Part shown: one piece after another, positions 30,712 to 41,429 of the stretch | How positions within the stretch are numbered: position 1 is the stretch's first letter | Layout: each line of letters starts with the position of its first letter | Assembly: GCA_963995505.1 (NCBI GenBank) | Contig: OZ023199.1 | Location: forward strand, 6,815,906-6,879,905 | DNA length: 64,000 bases | Direction of reading: 5' to 3' | DNA from: Hypericum androsaemum | Lineage: Eukaryota > Streptophyta > Magnoliopsida > Malpighiales > Hypericaceae | Program-made: the position numbers and the translations under genes | Notes under the pieces: generated by a model | Told to the model about the DNA's origin: nothing | What the model saw: the letters and a program-made list of their open reading frames with translations, nothing else | Databases searched by the model: none

Positions 30712-33303
30712 AGAGTGGTAGTCTCGGCACCTAGGTGAGGTTGACAACTTACCAACATTGGGTTTGAGTGACGTTCTCGCCGGGATCCCCTAATACCTTC
30801 CTTGTGGCGTGATGGACTTAGCCATGAAGAGCCAAGCCTTAGTTCACCTAGGCCTACCACGGACATAAAAGCCTGGAGAGATCAAGCACGTAGGGATGTA
30901 CGATGGGTACTTAGCCTAATTTTCTTTAAATTGTCTTTATACCCCTTCCATTTAATCTTTGTCATTGCTTGCTTCACCTAAAATATTTTATAAAATACCA
31001 GTCAACCTAATCTTAATTACAACTCACTCGGGATATCTTCAAACTGCTCCTTCTATTTTGACATTACACTCATACTCACTATTATTGCAAGGTGGACCTA
31101 AAAATTCATTCTTCAATTGGTGCCATTGCCGGAGAGCGGCATCCCCTAAGGCATCTTTATGATTCGTAAAATAATTAGGATAATTTTAATTCTTTTTAGT
31201 TAAGTATTTCTCTTATTTCCCCAGGGACTCTTGTCATTGTATGCCACGAACTCGGTCATCGGGTTCTCATTTGGACCAAGAAGGGCTTGATCGAGACATT
31301 GGAGAAATTGAGATAACTTTGAGGAAGGAACAAAGAAGGAGAAGAGAAATGAATTTTGAAGCTAATCATGATGGAGCCCAAGCTAAAGGTTGTCCGCAAG
31401 TTGCGGTGGAGGACGAGGACATCCCTTTCATGGATTTTTCTCGCTTGATACTCGATGGAATGACATCTGAAGTATTATGCCTAGACGTAGACTCCATCAA
31501 CTATACAATTCCATTTGGAGTCTTCAACGCTCTCACCAACTCTTTACAATTTGGCAGATAAGCCAAGGAAGACCCAAGATACCATCTTTCTAGGTTCTTG
31601 GCAATCTGCGATACCTTCAAAATCTAAAGGATGTCAGATGACGCAATCAAACTCTGTCTCTTCACTTTGACCTTGCATAGTAAAGTAAGGTTGTGGTATA
31701 CAAGCTTGAGTGACTCGAGAATCACTACTTAGAGGGAAGTGGCAAACGCGTTCTTATGCAAGTACATCCAACCCACCAAAAGGAACAAAATCATACAGGA
31801 GATCAACATATTCAAGCAATACACAGACAAAACCTTGGAAGAAGCTTATGAGTGATTTAAGGACCTCAAGAGATTGTGCCCAGTTAAGAACATGATAGAA
31901 GATCATCTTCTATAAGCCTTCTTCTTTGGGCTCACTGCCATCACAAAGGCGACTCTCGATGCTGCAGCTGATATGTCATTCTCACGAAAAGCACGAAGAG
32001 AAGCCATTCTCATATTGGAAGAAATTGCTTCCTTTACTGCCTCTTTCTCAGGTGAGCGTGATCTCCATCCCTCTAGACCCCAATTAGGAGCACAAAATTT
32101 GGACTTGTGATTCAATTGCAAGCACAAGTGGCAGTGTTAGAAATGCGTTGGGATGAAGATAAACACAATTCAAGGAAAGTCGCACTCGTCTGAGTAATAT
32201 GCGAGGATTGTGGTAAAGAAGGACATGATGCTAAGGATTATCACGAGAGTGAGAATCCATTCGAGCAAGTACACTTTGTCTGGTGGGAGCAGAATTATAA
32301 CTACTAAAATACCAGAGGATTCAATTCTTACAAGACAGGATTGCACAACCACCCGAACTCTTCCTATTTATGAGATACCAATCCCTTGGCGATAGTATCA
32401 GATCAAGGGCCACCTTTCTAGTCTTACTCATAGGGACATCAGGCGCTAGCACCCTGAGGGTGCCTCTATGATCAAGTGGAGCATATGGAAAGTAAGGCTC
32501 AACGATGGGATTTAATGCTCGACAAAATGGAGGAGATGATTAAAAGTCAAAAGAAGATGATGGTGAGCTTTGGTAGATGATTAAAAGTCAAAAGAAGATG
32601 ATGGTGAGCTTTGGTCAACAAGGATCTCGAATGGCAAACCTGGAGAGAATAGTTCAAGGACAAGCTCAGGCTTGGGCTAGAAAAAAGAAATGAAACTGGA
32701 CAGCAAAGACTTCTACCAGGACCTGCAAGTACTCTAGTACATGCCATAAAAGATATACCATGAGAGGAATACACAATGATCGTAAATGAAGAACGAAATC
32801 TACAAGAAAGTGCCAATGAAGTAAATCACAATCGGAGAGACCCTGGAGGGATCATGATTTTGGTAGGAGTAAAGAAAGAGTTGGCACAAAAGGCTGTCAT
32901 AGACGTAGGATCTTTAGTGAATGCTATGTCACTATCCGTGTGAAAGAAATTGGAATCACACCGGCTGATCCCATCTCAAAGCCAGTTACGAATGGCAAAT
33001 GGGTCGGTGTCAGTCCCCGTGGAAAAGTTGAAAAGGTGGACAATTTTGGTTAAGGGGATCGAAGTACAAGCTGATTTTGAAATTATACAATATCCTGAAG
33101 GGATGGAAAATGTTCTAATATTAGGACGGCCATTATTGATAACAACCCATTCTTCAATCGATGTAAAGGATCGTGCTTTGGATCTCAAGTTCAGAAGCCA
33201 TTGGATACGCATAATTGCGGAAGAAAATGGGCTGATATCCAGCATAGAGCAAGAGGGAGATGACTGGTCCAAAAACCCCGATTGCAATCAAGTGCACCTC
33301 TAA
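30712..33303 (+). mobile_element. Truncated Athila-like Ty3-gypsy element (partial LTR, gag, protease)
   Basis: 30712 to about 31115 is the 3' quarter of an LTR homologous to the solo LTR at 26695. It is followed by TTGGTGCCATTGCCGG, a primer-binding site resembling the Asp-tRNA type used by Athila/Tat elements. Gag and protease relics follow. The element is cut at 33303, with no reverse transcriptase. Confidence 0.7.
31241..33303 (+). pseudogene. Athila-like gag and aspartic protease relic
   Basis: 31241 starts MPRTRSSGSHLDQEGLDRD. Around 31570-32100, frames with stops carry the gag core: RYHLSRFLAICDTF, DDAIKLCLFTLTL, FLCKYIQPTKR, EAYE-FKDLKRLCP. A knuckle-like EDCGKEGHDAKD follows at about 32200. 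32880-33303 has the retroviral-protease-like block IDVGSLVNAMS and later ENVLILGRPLLITTHSSIDV. The DVGS in place of DTGA/S and several stops show decay. A 41-base tandem duplication lies at 32534-32615. Confidence 0.65.
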
Positions 33304-33412
33304 TCAAAGCACGGCAAAAGGATAAAGATGTTGAAAAATCAAAGCACGACAAAAGATTAAAGATGTTGAATAATCAAAGCACGGCCAAACAAATCAAAGA
33401 TGTTGAAATTTT
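33302..33412 (+). repeat. Three-unit tandem repeat, about 40 bases
   Basis: AATCAAAGCACG(G/A)C followed by AAAGATGTTGAA recurs three times with small changes just after the gypsy relic. Confidence 0.6.
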
Positions 33413-33779
33413 TTGGATTGCGAAGATGTTGATTTTATTGGTAAAAGAAACCTGTGATTTATACGTGTGACATTATTTGGTGCCAGAAAAATGTTTCCCC
33501 AATATTTTGTTTTTGCCAGTCAATGCCCCCCGAGGGAAAACTGTGACCACTGTTTGTTGTCTTTTATCCAAGTTTAAAAACAAAACATTGATGGTCTAGA
33601 GGCAAAATACAAAATTTTTAATTTAGAGTTGAAGGGTTCAAATCTTATTACGTGCATTTTTTGAAATAATGTAACGTAGACTTGATGATTTATTGTTGTA
33701 GACATAATTGATGCATATAAATAAATAATCTGTGTAGTGCGAGTTATTAAAATATTTGATGATTTCTATTATGAAAAAA
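33413..33779. other. Intergenic, no feature seen
   Basis: AT-rich sequence between the gypsy relic and the MULE-like element. Confidence 0.4.
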
Positions 33780-34985
33780 GAGATAATTACTGAGAAGACC
33801 TCGGGGTTAGTCAAATATACTCTGAGGACTATATAATTTTTCTACTAATTACTGAGCCCCTGTAGTTTGATTATTATTATATATTCTGATCCCTAGTTGA
33901 TGTCAGCATTTTTTTTCTTCCTTTTTTGTCATAGAAATGACTTTTATGCCCTTACAAACAAAATAAAAAAGACATCTTCTTCTTTAAAATATCTCGCTGA
34001 GAACACTAGAAAAGCGTCCCGCCGACGAGCCCTGCAACGAAGTCAGAGAGGAGCGCCACCAACTGGAGGAGGTGGGCCAGCGGTTGAGGCACTGGAGAGG
34101 CAGCTTGATGACGGGTCCAGCAGCGGTAATCCATTACCCCCTCTCCTACCGACGCCAACAACCGTACCGGCGATGCGCCTGGCCACATCGTGACCCCCGA
34201 TGCACACCGCGGCTGCTCACGGTACTCGACTCACACCCCCAGTAAGTCGCGAGTACCTCCCAGGCTTCTCCCTTCCCCACTACTTGGCTAAAGCCACGGG
34301 AGATCCTCCATCGGCAACAGAACTTCCCCCGCTTGGGGAATTTCTTAATCGAGATGAGGTTCCATCAACAACACTAATTCGAGGAAGATGAGGATTCCCA
34401 AACCCTAACCTCTCATATCCGACCGGCAAAATTACAAGGAGAAGAAGCCGAAGAAAGTTGCCTCCAACTACCATTGAATTCCCTATTGATTGAATTGCTT
34501 GAATTTGGTTCTGCATGTTGAAGCTTATTAAGTTTGTTTGTTCTTGCTTGGTGAGATGAACATATGTGGAACCCAGTTTGTTGTTGCTTGTGGAGATGAA
34601 CAGATGCTTTTGGAACCCAGGAACATAGGTCGATGGTGGGTGATGGGTTTTAATTGGGAAAAGATGAAGAAGGGAACTAATTTTTGGGGAAGATGATGGG
34701 TTTTGGTGATTGGTTTTAAAATGGGGCACATGATGGGTGAAACAAATTTGGGACCAAAATAATTTTTTTCTATTGGGTGGTGGGTTGAAGATGAAGTTTT
34801 TTTTGGATTTAAGGGTATATCTGTCATTTCCTAGACAAAAAATCAAAAAAAAGACTCATGACGTTAGCGAGGGACCCGAAAGTATAATAATAATCAAACT
34901 ACAGGGGCTCATTAATTAGTAGGAAAACTATAAGGTCCTCATAATCTATTTCACCATACCCTAGAGTTGTGTATGTAATTATCTC
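33780..34985. mobile_element. MULE-like non-autonomous transposon 1
   Basis: Both ends start GAGATAATTAC and share about 130 bases of inverted similarity, including GAGCCCCTGTAGTTTGATTA followed by TTATTATA. Long terminal inverted repeats of this kind are typical of Mutator-like elements. The inside (about 33990-34430) is markedly GC-rich against its AT-rich ends and has no transposase, which would fit captured host sequence. I could not find a 9-base target duplication. Confidence 0.6.
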
Positions 34986-35489
34986 AAAAAGTTAACGTGA
35001 AACTTATGATGACCCATTTCATCTTTTCCTAAAGTTTTTAGTGCAACGGATGTTTATTCAAAATTTGAAATGGGCCATAAAAATAGAGTAGTCAAACGTT
35101 ATTTAGCTAACGACATAAGGCGTTCACAATTTGACATAGGCTGAGGCTTGAATCCCTGACAAGTATATTCATAGTGTAAAAATTTACCTTTCAAAAAAAT
35201 TAAAAAATAGAGTATCATTTAGAAAAAATGGCAATGACAATGGATTCCGGATGTCGTCCAAAAGATCACATTGAAAAATGTATAACATCATAATTAATTA
35301 TATAGTTGTTTCTATCATAAAAATTTCAGTCTCGTTAAAACATATTTTGGCATTTGCACACACAAAACACTAACTTATCCTCTTTCAAAGATGTCTACAA
35401 AAACTACTGTACTCCACCCTCAGTGATGTCATGGAGGTGACCTATTGGGATGTAGCCTCTCACTTGGGTTCGCTAAGTGGTGAACTCCC
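34986..35489 (+). repeat. SINE-like fragment and unassigned sequence
   Basis: 35090-35210 has the same tail layout as the SINE at 6411: TTGAATCCCTGAC (B-box-like), then AAATTTACCTTTCAAAAAAATT. It lacks a clear A box and target duplication, so it is an old partial copy. The rest is unassigned. Confidence 0.45.
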
Positions 35490-35499
35490 AGGTCGCCTC

Positions 35500-36447
35500 A
35501 TGGAGGAGAACGTGTATGGCTTTCTCTTTCTAAACTTTCTCTCTCTTAGAGCTCTCTATCTAGATCTAGAGTTTTATCACCCTCATTCTATCTCCGTTGT
35601 CCCATCCTTCCTCCTCCTTCTCTCATCATCTCTTCTACCAGTACCTATTTCCTTCGTTCGACCTCGTCGTCCCTCCTTAAGGTCAAAGCTCCCATCATCG
35701 GTTCAACCTTCTCCTTCCAACTCTGCCTCGCCGGCTGACCTCGCCTCACCGGTTCGTCACTGCCAGTCACCCCACCACTACTTGCATCACTCACAAGTTA
35801 GTCTACCATCAGTCGCCTCTCAGACAGTATAGCGAGCCTTACTTCTGGTGTTTCTGGGCGGAGCTAGGTTGAGGGCTGGAGGGGTTGGTTGACCACCCCT
35901 CCGGCTCCTTTTCTGTTTTATTTTGCTTGTTTTCGTTCTGTTGCAACTATACTACTCTGTTGTGTATTTTGCAGCATTTTCCTTTCTTGCCCAGGCCCCA
36001 CTTGTTGGGTGTTCTTGTTTGGGCAGTATTTTTGTTGCTTCTTTTTTTCTGTAGTAGTTTTGTTCTTTTGCCTGAATTTGCCTTGGCTCGATCTGAGATC
36101 CGTACTATTGTCGCAGTTGGTAAAACTTGTCTCGGTTGAACTCATTCAACATTTGCTCTCATTTGTGTGCATCTTGTATGTATGCAAATGTCCATATGGT
36201 GGTGTCGATGACGTTACCTTGTAATTTTTAAACCAGAGCTTATCTCGTCATACCTTTGCTTCGGTCGTTAGCTTGCATACCTTCTCGACCAACCTTCGCT
36301 CCCACCCCAGTCTCTGTTCCACTTTTTCTATTGTGGTTTGGTTTTATTTTTTTGTTCGGTGCTACTAATATTTGTCTATGTATTTCTCTTTCTCGAATTG
36401 TCACTCGTTTATCTTAATATAGGTTATGCGCCACCTTTTAAAAAAAA
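35500..36447 (+). mobile_element. Retroposon with poly(A) tail and 10-base target duplication
   Basis: A 948-base, T/C-rich segment ends in TTTTAAAAAAAA and is flanked by the perfect direct repeat AGGTCGCCTC at 35490-35499 and 36448-36457. Its 3' third (for example ACTTGTCTCGGTTGAACTC and the GGTTATGCGCCACCTTTT end) matches 48410-48770. No reverse transcriptase is encoded. It behaves like a short, LINE-mobilised or 5'-truncated element. Confidence 0.7.
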
Positions 36448-36539
36448 AGGTCGCCTCCTATTTTCAATTTTTGTTTTATAAAACTACTCATTTAAAAAAA
36501 GGTAGTATGTACCTATGTTGGGGATTTTGTTAATTTCTT

Positions 36540-37632
36540 GGGTAAATTAGTCTCAGCCTCTGCTGTTTGGTATATTTAAGATTCACCCTCCTGTATTCTG
36601 GTAATCGATTAAAAACCTCCCATAATTTGACAAAATTATACCCTGGGACCCCTGAAGTCAGAATCGGAATTTTTCTCCAACGAAAACCCATATGAAATGA
36701 CACTAATACCCCTCTCGCTTAAAAATTAAAAAAAAACTCATTCATCATCTTTTTGTTCATCGACCCCACCTCTCCTCCAACCTTCAAACTCTTAACTCTC
36801 CTTCACACAAAGACCACACAAAAAAAAAACTGAATCTGGTAGCGAGCACACAAAGACAACTTTGAAGCCACCACTCCTTTTCCTCTCTTCTTCTTCTTCT
36901 TCCCTAATTCCTTCCTTCTTCCAGCTACCACTTGGATTTTTAAGACCAGGGGGACGGAGGGAAATCAAAGAAAATCACGTCGAGAGAGACCAACCGCTTC
37001 ATCCCAGGGATTAGATAAGCCGGAGCTCCACCAAAAACCTATTCCTAATCAACTTTTTTGAAATAATTAAAAGGAACGATTAAAATTGGAAAAATGAACC
37101 CACTTTTGTAAAATCCCTCGTTTGTAAAATCCCTCGTTAGGGTTTCAACAAATCCCTCTTTTTTAAAATTAAAATTGTTTCCTCTGCTTGTTCGGTCCTA
37201 GAGAATTCGGGTAATTTAGGAAATCGCCGTCCTTGGATTCTTGTTCCCCGCTTGGTCGCATCTTTTTTTAATCGATTGATTTTGTTTTATTTTTTATTTT
37301 GATCTTGATATTCTAGGATTGTGTTTAATTAATTAGTGTTCTTGGTGTTCTTGTTAGATAATGTGGTAATATTCTGTTGTATTTTCTGGGATTTTTTTAT
37401 ATATTTGGTGTTCATGTTTAAAGGTTGAAGAAGAAAGATAGAATTTTTTTAAGTGGGAAGAGCACTTGTGTCATTTCATGTGGGCTTTTGCCGGAGAAAA
37501 ACTCTGATACTGGCTTCAGGAGCCTCAGAGTATAATTTTGCCAAACTATGGGAAGTTTTTAATCGATTTCCGGAATACAGGAGGGCGAGCGTGAAATATA
37601 CCAAATACCAGGGGCCTGAAAGTAATTTACCC
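36540..37632. mobile_element. MULE-like non-autonomous transposon 2
   Basis: The two ends (GGGTAAATTA inward) share about 180 bases of inverted similarity, including TTTGGTATATTT, CCTCCTGTATTC and AATCGATTAAAAAC. The centre (36760-37440) holds a CT-rich leader-like stretch (CTCTTCTTCTTCTTCTTCCC) and no open frame of note. No transposase and no convincing 9-base target duplication were found. Confidence 0.65.
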
Positions 37633-38123
37633 AAATAACACAATACAAAAAAAATTCTCAAATTTTTGTCACTAAAAGTATGCATATGAGAAACATCTAT
37701 TAACAAAAGACAAAAAAAAATCATAATGTACTTGATCAAAAATACATCAAATCATATAGTATGAGTAAATTTTTCAAAAAACAATTTAAGCAGTACACGT
37801 CAGCAAAACATGAGAGTAATAAAGATGACTTGGCAATCCGAATGGAAACTAGCTTGCAAAAATTAACATGGGTTATATATTTGTTAAAATTTGTGAATAT
37901 GAAGTACCTATATTGTCATCATAGACTAAACAAAACCGATTCTAAAAAAAAAAGACTAAACAAAACTACATATTACTTATTTAAAAATGCGACAACGAGA
38001 AGTCAACTTTTGCTTGGGAGCTATTTCTCCGTGAATTCTAGATCTCGGATCCGACTAGTGCCAAGTCTTTTTGGTTTTTGTTGTTGTTGTTGAGGAAAAG
38101 TCTCCTTGGGTGTTTGATTGAGT
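37633..38123. other. Unassigned sequence with a cluster of restriction-type hexamers
   Basis: No gene is seen. 38033-38063 packs GAATTC, TCTAGA, AGATCT, GGATCC and ACTAGT into about 30 bases. Its flanks look like ordinary genomic sequence. Confidence 0.4.
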
Positions 38124-38334
38124 ATTTTTCTTAAGGAGGTTGAAAATGCTGATAATATTCTGATTGGGGTTTTGGGAAAAAAATTTCTCTGTCTGGGATT
38201 GAGTACAAAAATGTTCAAAATAGAACGGTAAAAAATGCTCTAGTTCTAGCATTTTTGGATTTTCATCCAAAAGAATGAGCTGAGTGAGAAAGGTGGAGCC
38301 GGGAAAAAAAATCTACATAAAAACACATAATTGC

Positions 38335-38405
38335 TCTTTTTTGAAATCAAACTAAAGACCTCGGATTTATTATAGAGCATTCTAACTAACTGAGCTACGA
38401 AAGCT
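38335..38405 (-). repeat. tRNA-like sequence, left arm of the foldback
   Basis: Read on the minus strand: CGTAGCTCAGTTAGTTAGA (A-box region), a CTATAATAAA anticodon-loop-like part and AGGTCTTTAGTTTGATTTC in place of a normal B box. It resembles an isoleucine-type tRNA but the T arm is ruined, so it is not a working tRNA gene. Confidence 0.55.
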
Positions 38406-38439
38406 TATTGATTTATGGCTTTGTAATAAATAATATATA

Positions 38440-39010
38440 TTATATAAGTACGGAATCCACCTTTATTATTTATGTAATACATTATTTATTTCATAAATAC
38501 GTACTTATGTAATATATTATTTATTTCATAAATACGTACTTATGAAATACATTTATGTAATACATATTCATGTAATACGTATTTATGTAATACATTATTT
38601 ATTTTATAAATACATATTTATATAATACATTATTTATATTTCATAAGTATGTAATACATTATTTATTTCATAAATACGTATTTATGTAATATATTATTTA
38701 TTTCATAAATACAAATTTATGTAATAAAATAATCTATTACATAAATGCACATTTATGAAGTAAATAATATCTTGCATAAATACACATTTATGAAGTAAAT
38801 AATGTATTAACTAAATACGTATTTATAAAATAAATAATGTATTACATAAATATGTATTTATGAAATAGATTATTTTATTACATAAATACGTATTTATGCA
38901 ATAGATAATGTATTACATAAATGTATATTTATGAAATAAATAATGTATTACATAAATACGTATTTATCAAATAAATAATGTATTACATAAATAATAATGG
39001 TGAATTCCGT
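38440..39010. repeat. AT-rich array of palindromic units
   Basis: About a dozen units of 30-37 bases built from TACATAAATACGTATTTATG and AATAAATAATGTAT. Each unit is close to self-complementary. The array forms the centre of the foldback. Confidence 0.75.
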
Positions 39011-39054
39011 ATTTATATAATATATATTATTTATTACAAAGCTATAAATCAATA

Positions 39055-39126
39055 AGCTCTCATAGCTCGGTTGGTTAGAATGTTCTCTAATAAATCCGAG
39101 GTCTTTATTTCGATTCCAAACTAGAG
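39055..39126 (+). repeat. tRNA-like sequence, right arm of the foldback
   Basis: CATAGCTCGGTTGGTTAGAA matches the D-arm/A-box of plant tRNAs, with CTCTAATAAATCC at the anticodon-arm position and ATTTCGATTCC where GGTTCGAATCC is expected. It is the inverted mate of 38335-38405. Confidence 0.55.
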
Positions 39127-39376
39127 TAATTGTGTGTTTTTATGTAGATTTTTTTCCCTGGCTCTACCTTTCTCACTCGGCTCAAACAGTTAATTTTTTC
39201 TTGGATGAAAACCCAAAAACGCTAGAACTAGAGCATTTTTGTCCAAAATTGCTAGCGTTTTAATGCACACAAAATAGCTCTATTTTGAACTTTTTTGTGC
39301 TCAATCCCAGATAAGAAAAACTTTTCTCCAGTACTCCAATTAAAATATTGTAACATTTTCAACCCCAAGAAAATTA

Positions 39377-39615
39377 CTCTCTTTGATTAGCTATTATTGT
39401 CTCTTTCGTTTTCTATTTCACATCACCATTTCACATCAAGGGACCCAGACACCGGTACAAAATATGGTTCAATGTATTTTCGCTGTGGAATTTTTGGTTG
39501 GTTGGTTAATTGATTCTGAAGGTACACCCACCCTAGTAACTTTTTTTTGGGAGGTCCAACCCTAGTGACTTCGGTGTTCTCGTGTACTCAGACTTCCTGG
39601 CTAAATTCTTAATAT
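39377..39615. other. Unassigned spacer
   Basis: Sequence between the foldback and the hAT MITE; no feature recognised. Confidence 0.35.
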
Positions 39616-39623
39616 ATTGTGTG

Positions 39624-40444
39624 TAGACTTGGCCATGAATTGAATCCAATTCGTGATTCGATTCGTAAAAAATTTGATTCGATTCGACAATAATTCAATT
39701 CGTCAAAAAATTTGATTCGAATTCGTCATAATAAGAATTGAATACGGTTCAAGTTTTTTGTAATTCGTCAAACCAGCGAATTCAATTCGAATTTGTTTTG
39801 AGAATTCGATTCGAGTTGAATTCCTATCAAATTCGATTCGAGTTGAATTTGTATCGAATTCGATTCGAATTCATAAAAAATTCAAAAAAGGGAGGGGGGT
39901 TTGAATTTCGCTGACATCAGTGCTTGCATCAGCGTTAGGGGCAAATTACCTTTTTTTACCATTTTTCTGTTACCGCTTTTTTACTGTTTGTACTTTTAAT
40001 TTGGTACATTAAGTGCAAGTCCAATCTTTAGTTTATTTCTTTTTTTCAAAAAATGTTAAACACTAATTCTTAATTTTTTTAATATTTGAATCAAAAATCA
40101 AAATTTTTGAATTTTCCAAAAAATTTCAAAAAAATTTCAAAAAAATTTCAAAAATATTACAAAATATTCAAAATATCCGAAAAAAATTAGAGGTTTTAGA
40201 ATTTTTTAATTAAGTATTTAAATTATAGAATTAATTCGAATTCGATTATAATTTGAATTCGATTCGAATTCGATTATAATTTGAATTCGATTCGAATTTG
40301 AAAATTCATAATTTGTATTCGATTCGTCTTTTGAAGAATTGAATATGGTTTAATGTTTTGATAAATTCGAATTTGAATAAATTCGATTCGAATTTAAATA
40401 AATTCGATTCGAATTCGTCAAAATTCGAACCGTGGTCAGGTCTA
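39624..40444. mobile_element. hAT-type MITE built of TTCGAATTC-like repeats
   Basis: The ends TAGACTTGGCCATGAATT and, inward from the right, TAGACCTGACCACGG are imperfect inverted repeats. A perfect 8-base duplication ATTGTGTG at 39616-39623 and 40445-40452 is the hallmark of hAT insertion. Subterminal regions consist of many GATTCGAATTCG-type short palindromes. The middle is AT-rich and non-coding. Confidence 0.8.
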
Positions 40445-40452
40445 ATTGTGTG

Positions 40453-41429
40453 TCGTTTTTCACTTTAAAAAAACTATGAAGGTACTAAATATTGTTTGCT
40501 GAATTTGTAGGTATGGTGGAAGATCAACCAAGTATTTAATTAGTGACACTTATTTTTTTTAAATATTTCGAATGAAGAATTTAATTTTGAAAAAAACCAC
40601 ATCTCTCTATTATTACATTCGAAGAAATACTTCTAAAGATATTGTAGATAAATGCATCTCAACATCTATCATTTTATAAATCTGATAGCAACATGATGAT
40701 GACTATTTGCAAGACTCTAACCTCTACGCTACCAACGATTACTTTGAAGGATCAAATAAAAATATCATCCGAAGTGTAATTTTCAGGTTTAAAAAATAAA
40801 TATTTTTATAAAATTGTGGATGTTTATTACAAAACAAAGGAAAAAAGAATGAAAAAACAACATAAACCCCTAAATCTAACCTCCTAAATCACATTTTGAA
40901 TAGACAAGAGGGGGCATCCTCTGACCAATAGGTCAACAAAGCACTCAAAATACATACCCGCTAACTTCGAGCTGACCTACAGGTCGGGCAGTCAAGAGGG
41001 ATGATCACCAGCCGACAGGCCAGTTAACTGTTAGCCTACCAAACTAATCTTGTCCTGGTCCACAGGCTAGGAAGTCAAGAGAGACAGACACGAGCCAACA
41101 AGCCAGTGATCCGCCCGCCTAACTCCCAACCTCAAGATGACCCAACATGGGCATGCATGAATACACACCCACTAAGCCACACACAAACACGTATATGGTT
41201 GCAACCGCCATCTTTTGTAAAAAACTTACTCCCATAAAACCCATTGGGACAAAACTAACAACAGGAAAATGAGCACCAAAATGACGTTAATACTGCCAAA
41301 TTCTATAAGAACAAAAACATGAAAAAAAAATTAAAAAAACCAAAGCACCCTCTGCTTGAGCACCAAGACCTTGTGTCATCCCTATGAAAATGAGAAGTAA
41401 GGAAGCGAAGATAGGTCGCGACATATATG
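40453..41429. other. Unassigned, possibly the LINE-B 3' untranslated region
   Basis: No gene is seen. 40890-41170 repeats short GGTC/AGTCAAGAG-type phrases (GACCTACAGGTCGGGCAGTC, CACAGGCTAGGAAGTC). It lies just beyond the RNase H end of LINE-B on the minus strand, so it may be the tail of that element. Confidence 0.35.

Larger units (their letters stand above)
38124..39376. mobile_element. Foldback (long inverted repeat) element with tRNA-like sequence in both arms
   Basis: The left arm (38124 to about 38700) and the right arm (about 38760-39376) are inverted copies. Shared blocks include GTTGAAAATG, CTGGGATTGAG, AATGCTCTAGTTCTAGC, TGAGAAAGGT and the tRNA-like segment. The core (38440-39010) is a run of imperfect units, each itself palindromic, of the type ATAAATACGTATTTATG plus AATAAATAATGTATTAC. 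RNA or single-stranded DNA from this region would form a hairpin of about 600 bases per arm. No coding sequence is present. Confidence 0.75.

Noticed and set aside
34280..34846. A 188-codon minus-strand open frame
   Set aside because: It lies across the interior and right terminal repeat of the MULE-like element, has low complexity and resembles no family.
33780..34985. A 9-base target duplication for the MULE-like element
   Set aside because: Flanks ATGAAAAAA and AAAAAGTTA do not match; the similarity is just an A-run.
35431..36224. Several overlapping open frames of 75-133 codons
   Set aside because: They arise from the T/C-rich body of the retroposon, are in different frames, and show no domain.
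38440..39010. Regularly spaced palindromic repeats reminiscent of a CRISPR array
   Set aside because: There are no unique spacers or cas genes; units are AT-rich, imperfect and abut each other inside a plant foldback element.
39055..39126. A tRNA gene
   Set aside because: The D arm is good, but the T arm/B box and acceptor stem do not pair properly, and the sequence is part of a repeated inverted arm.
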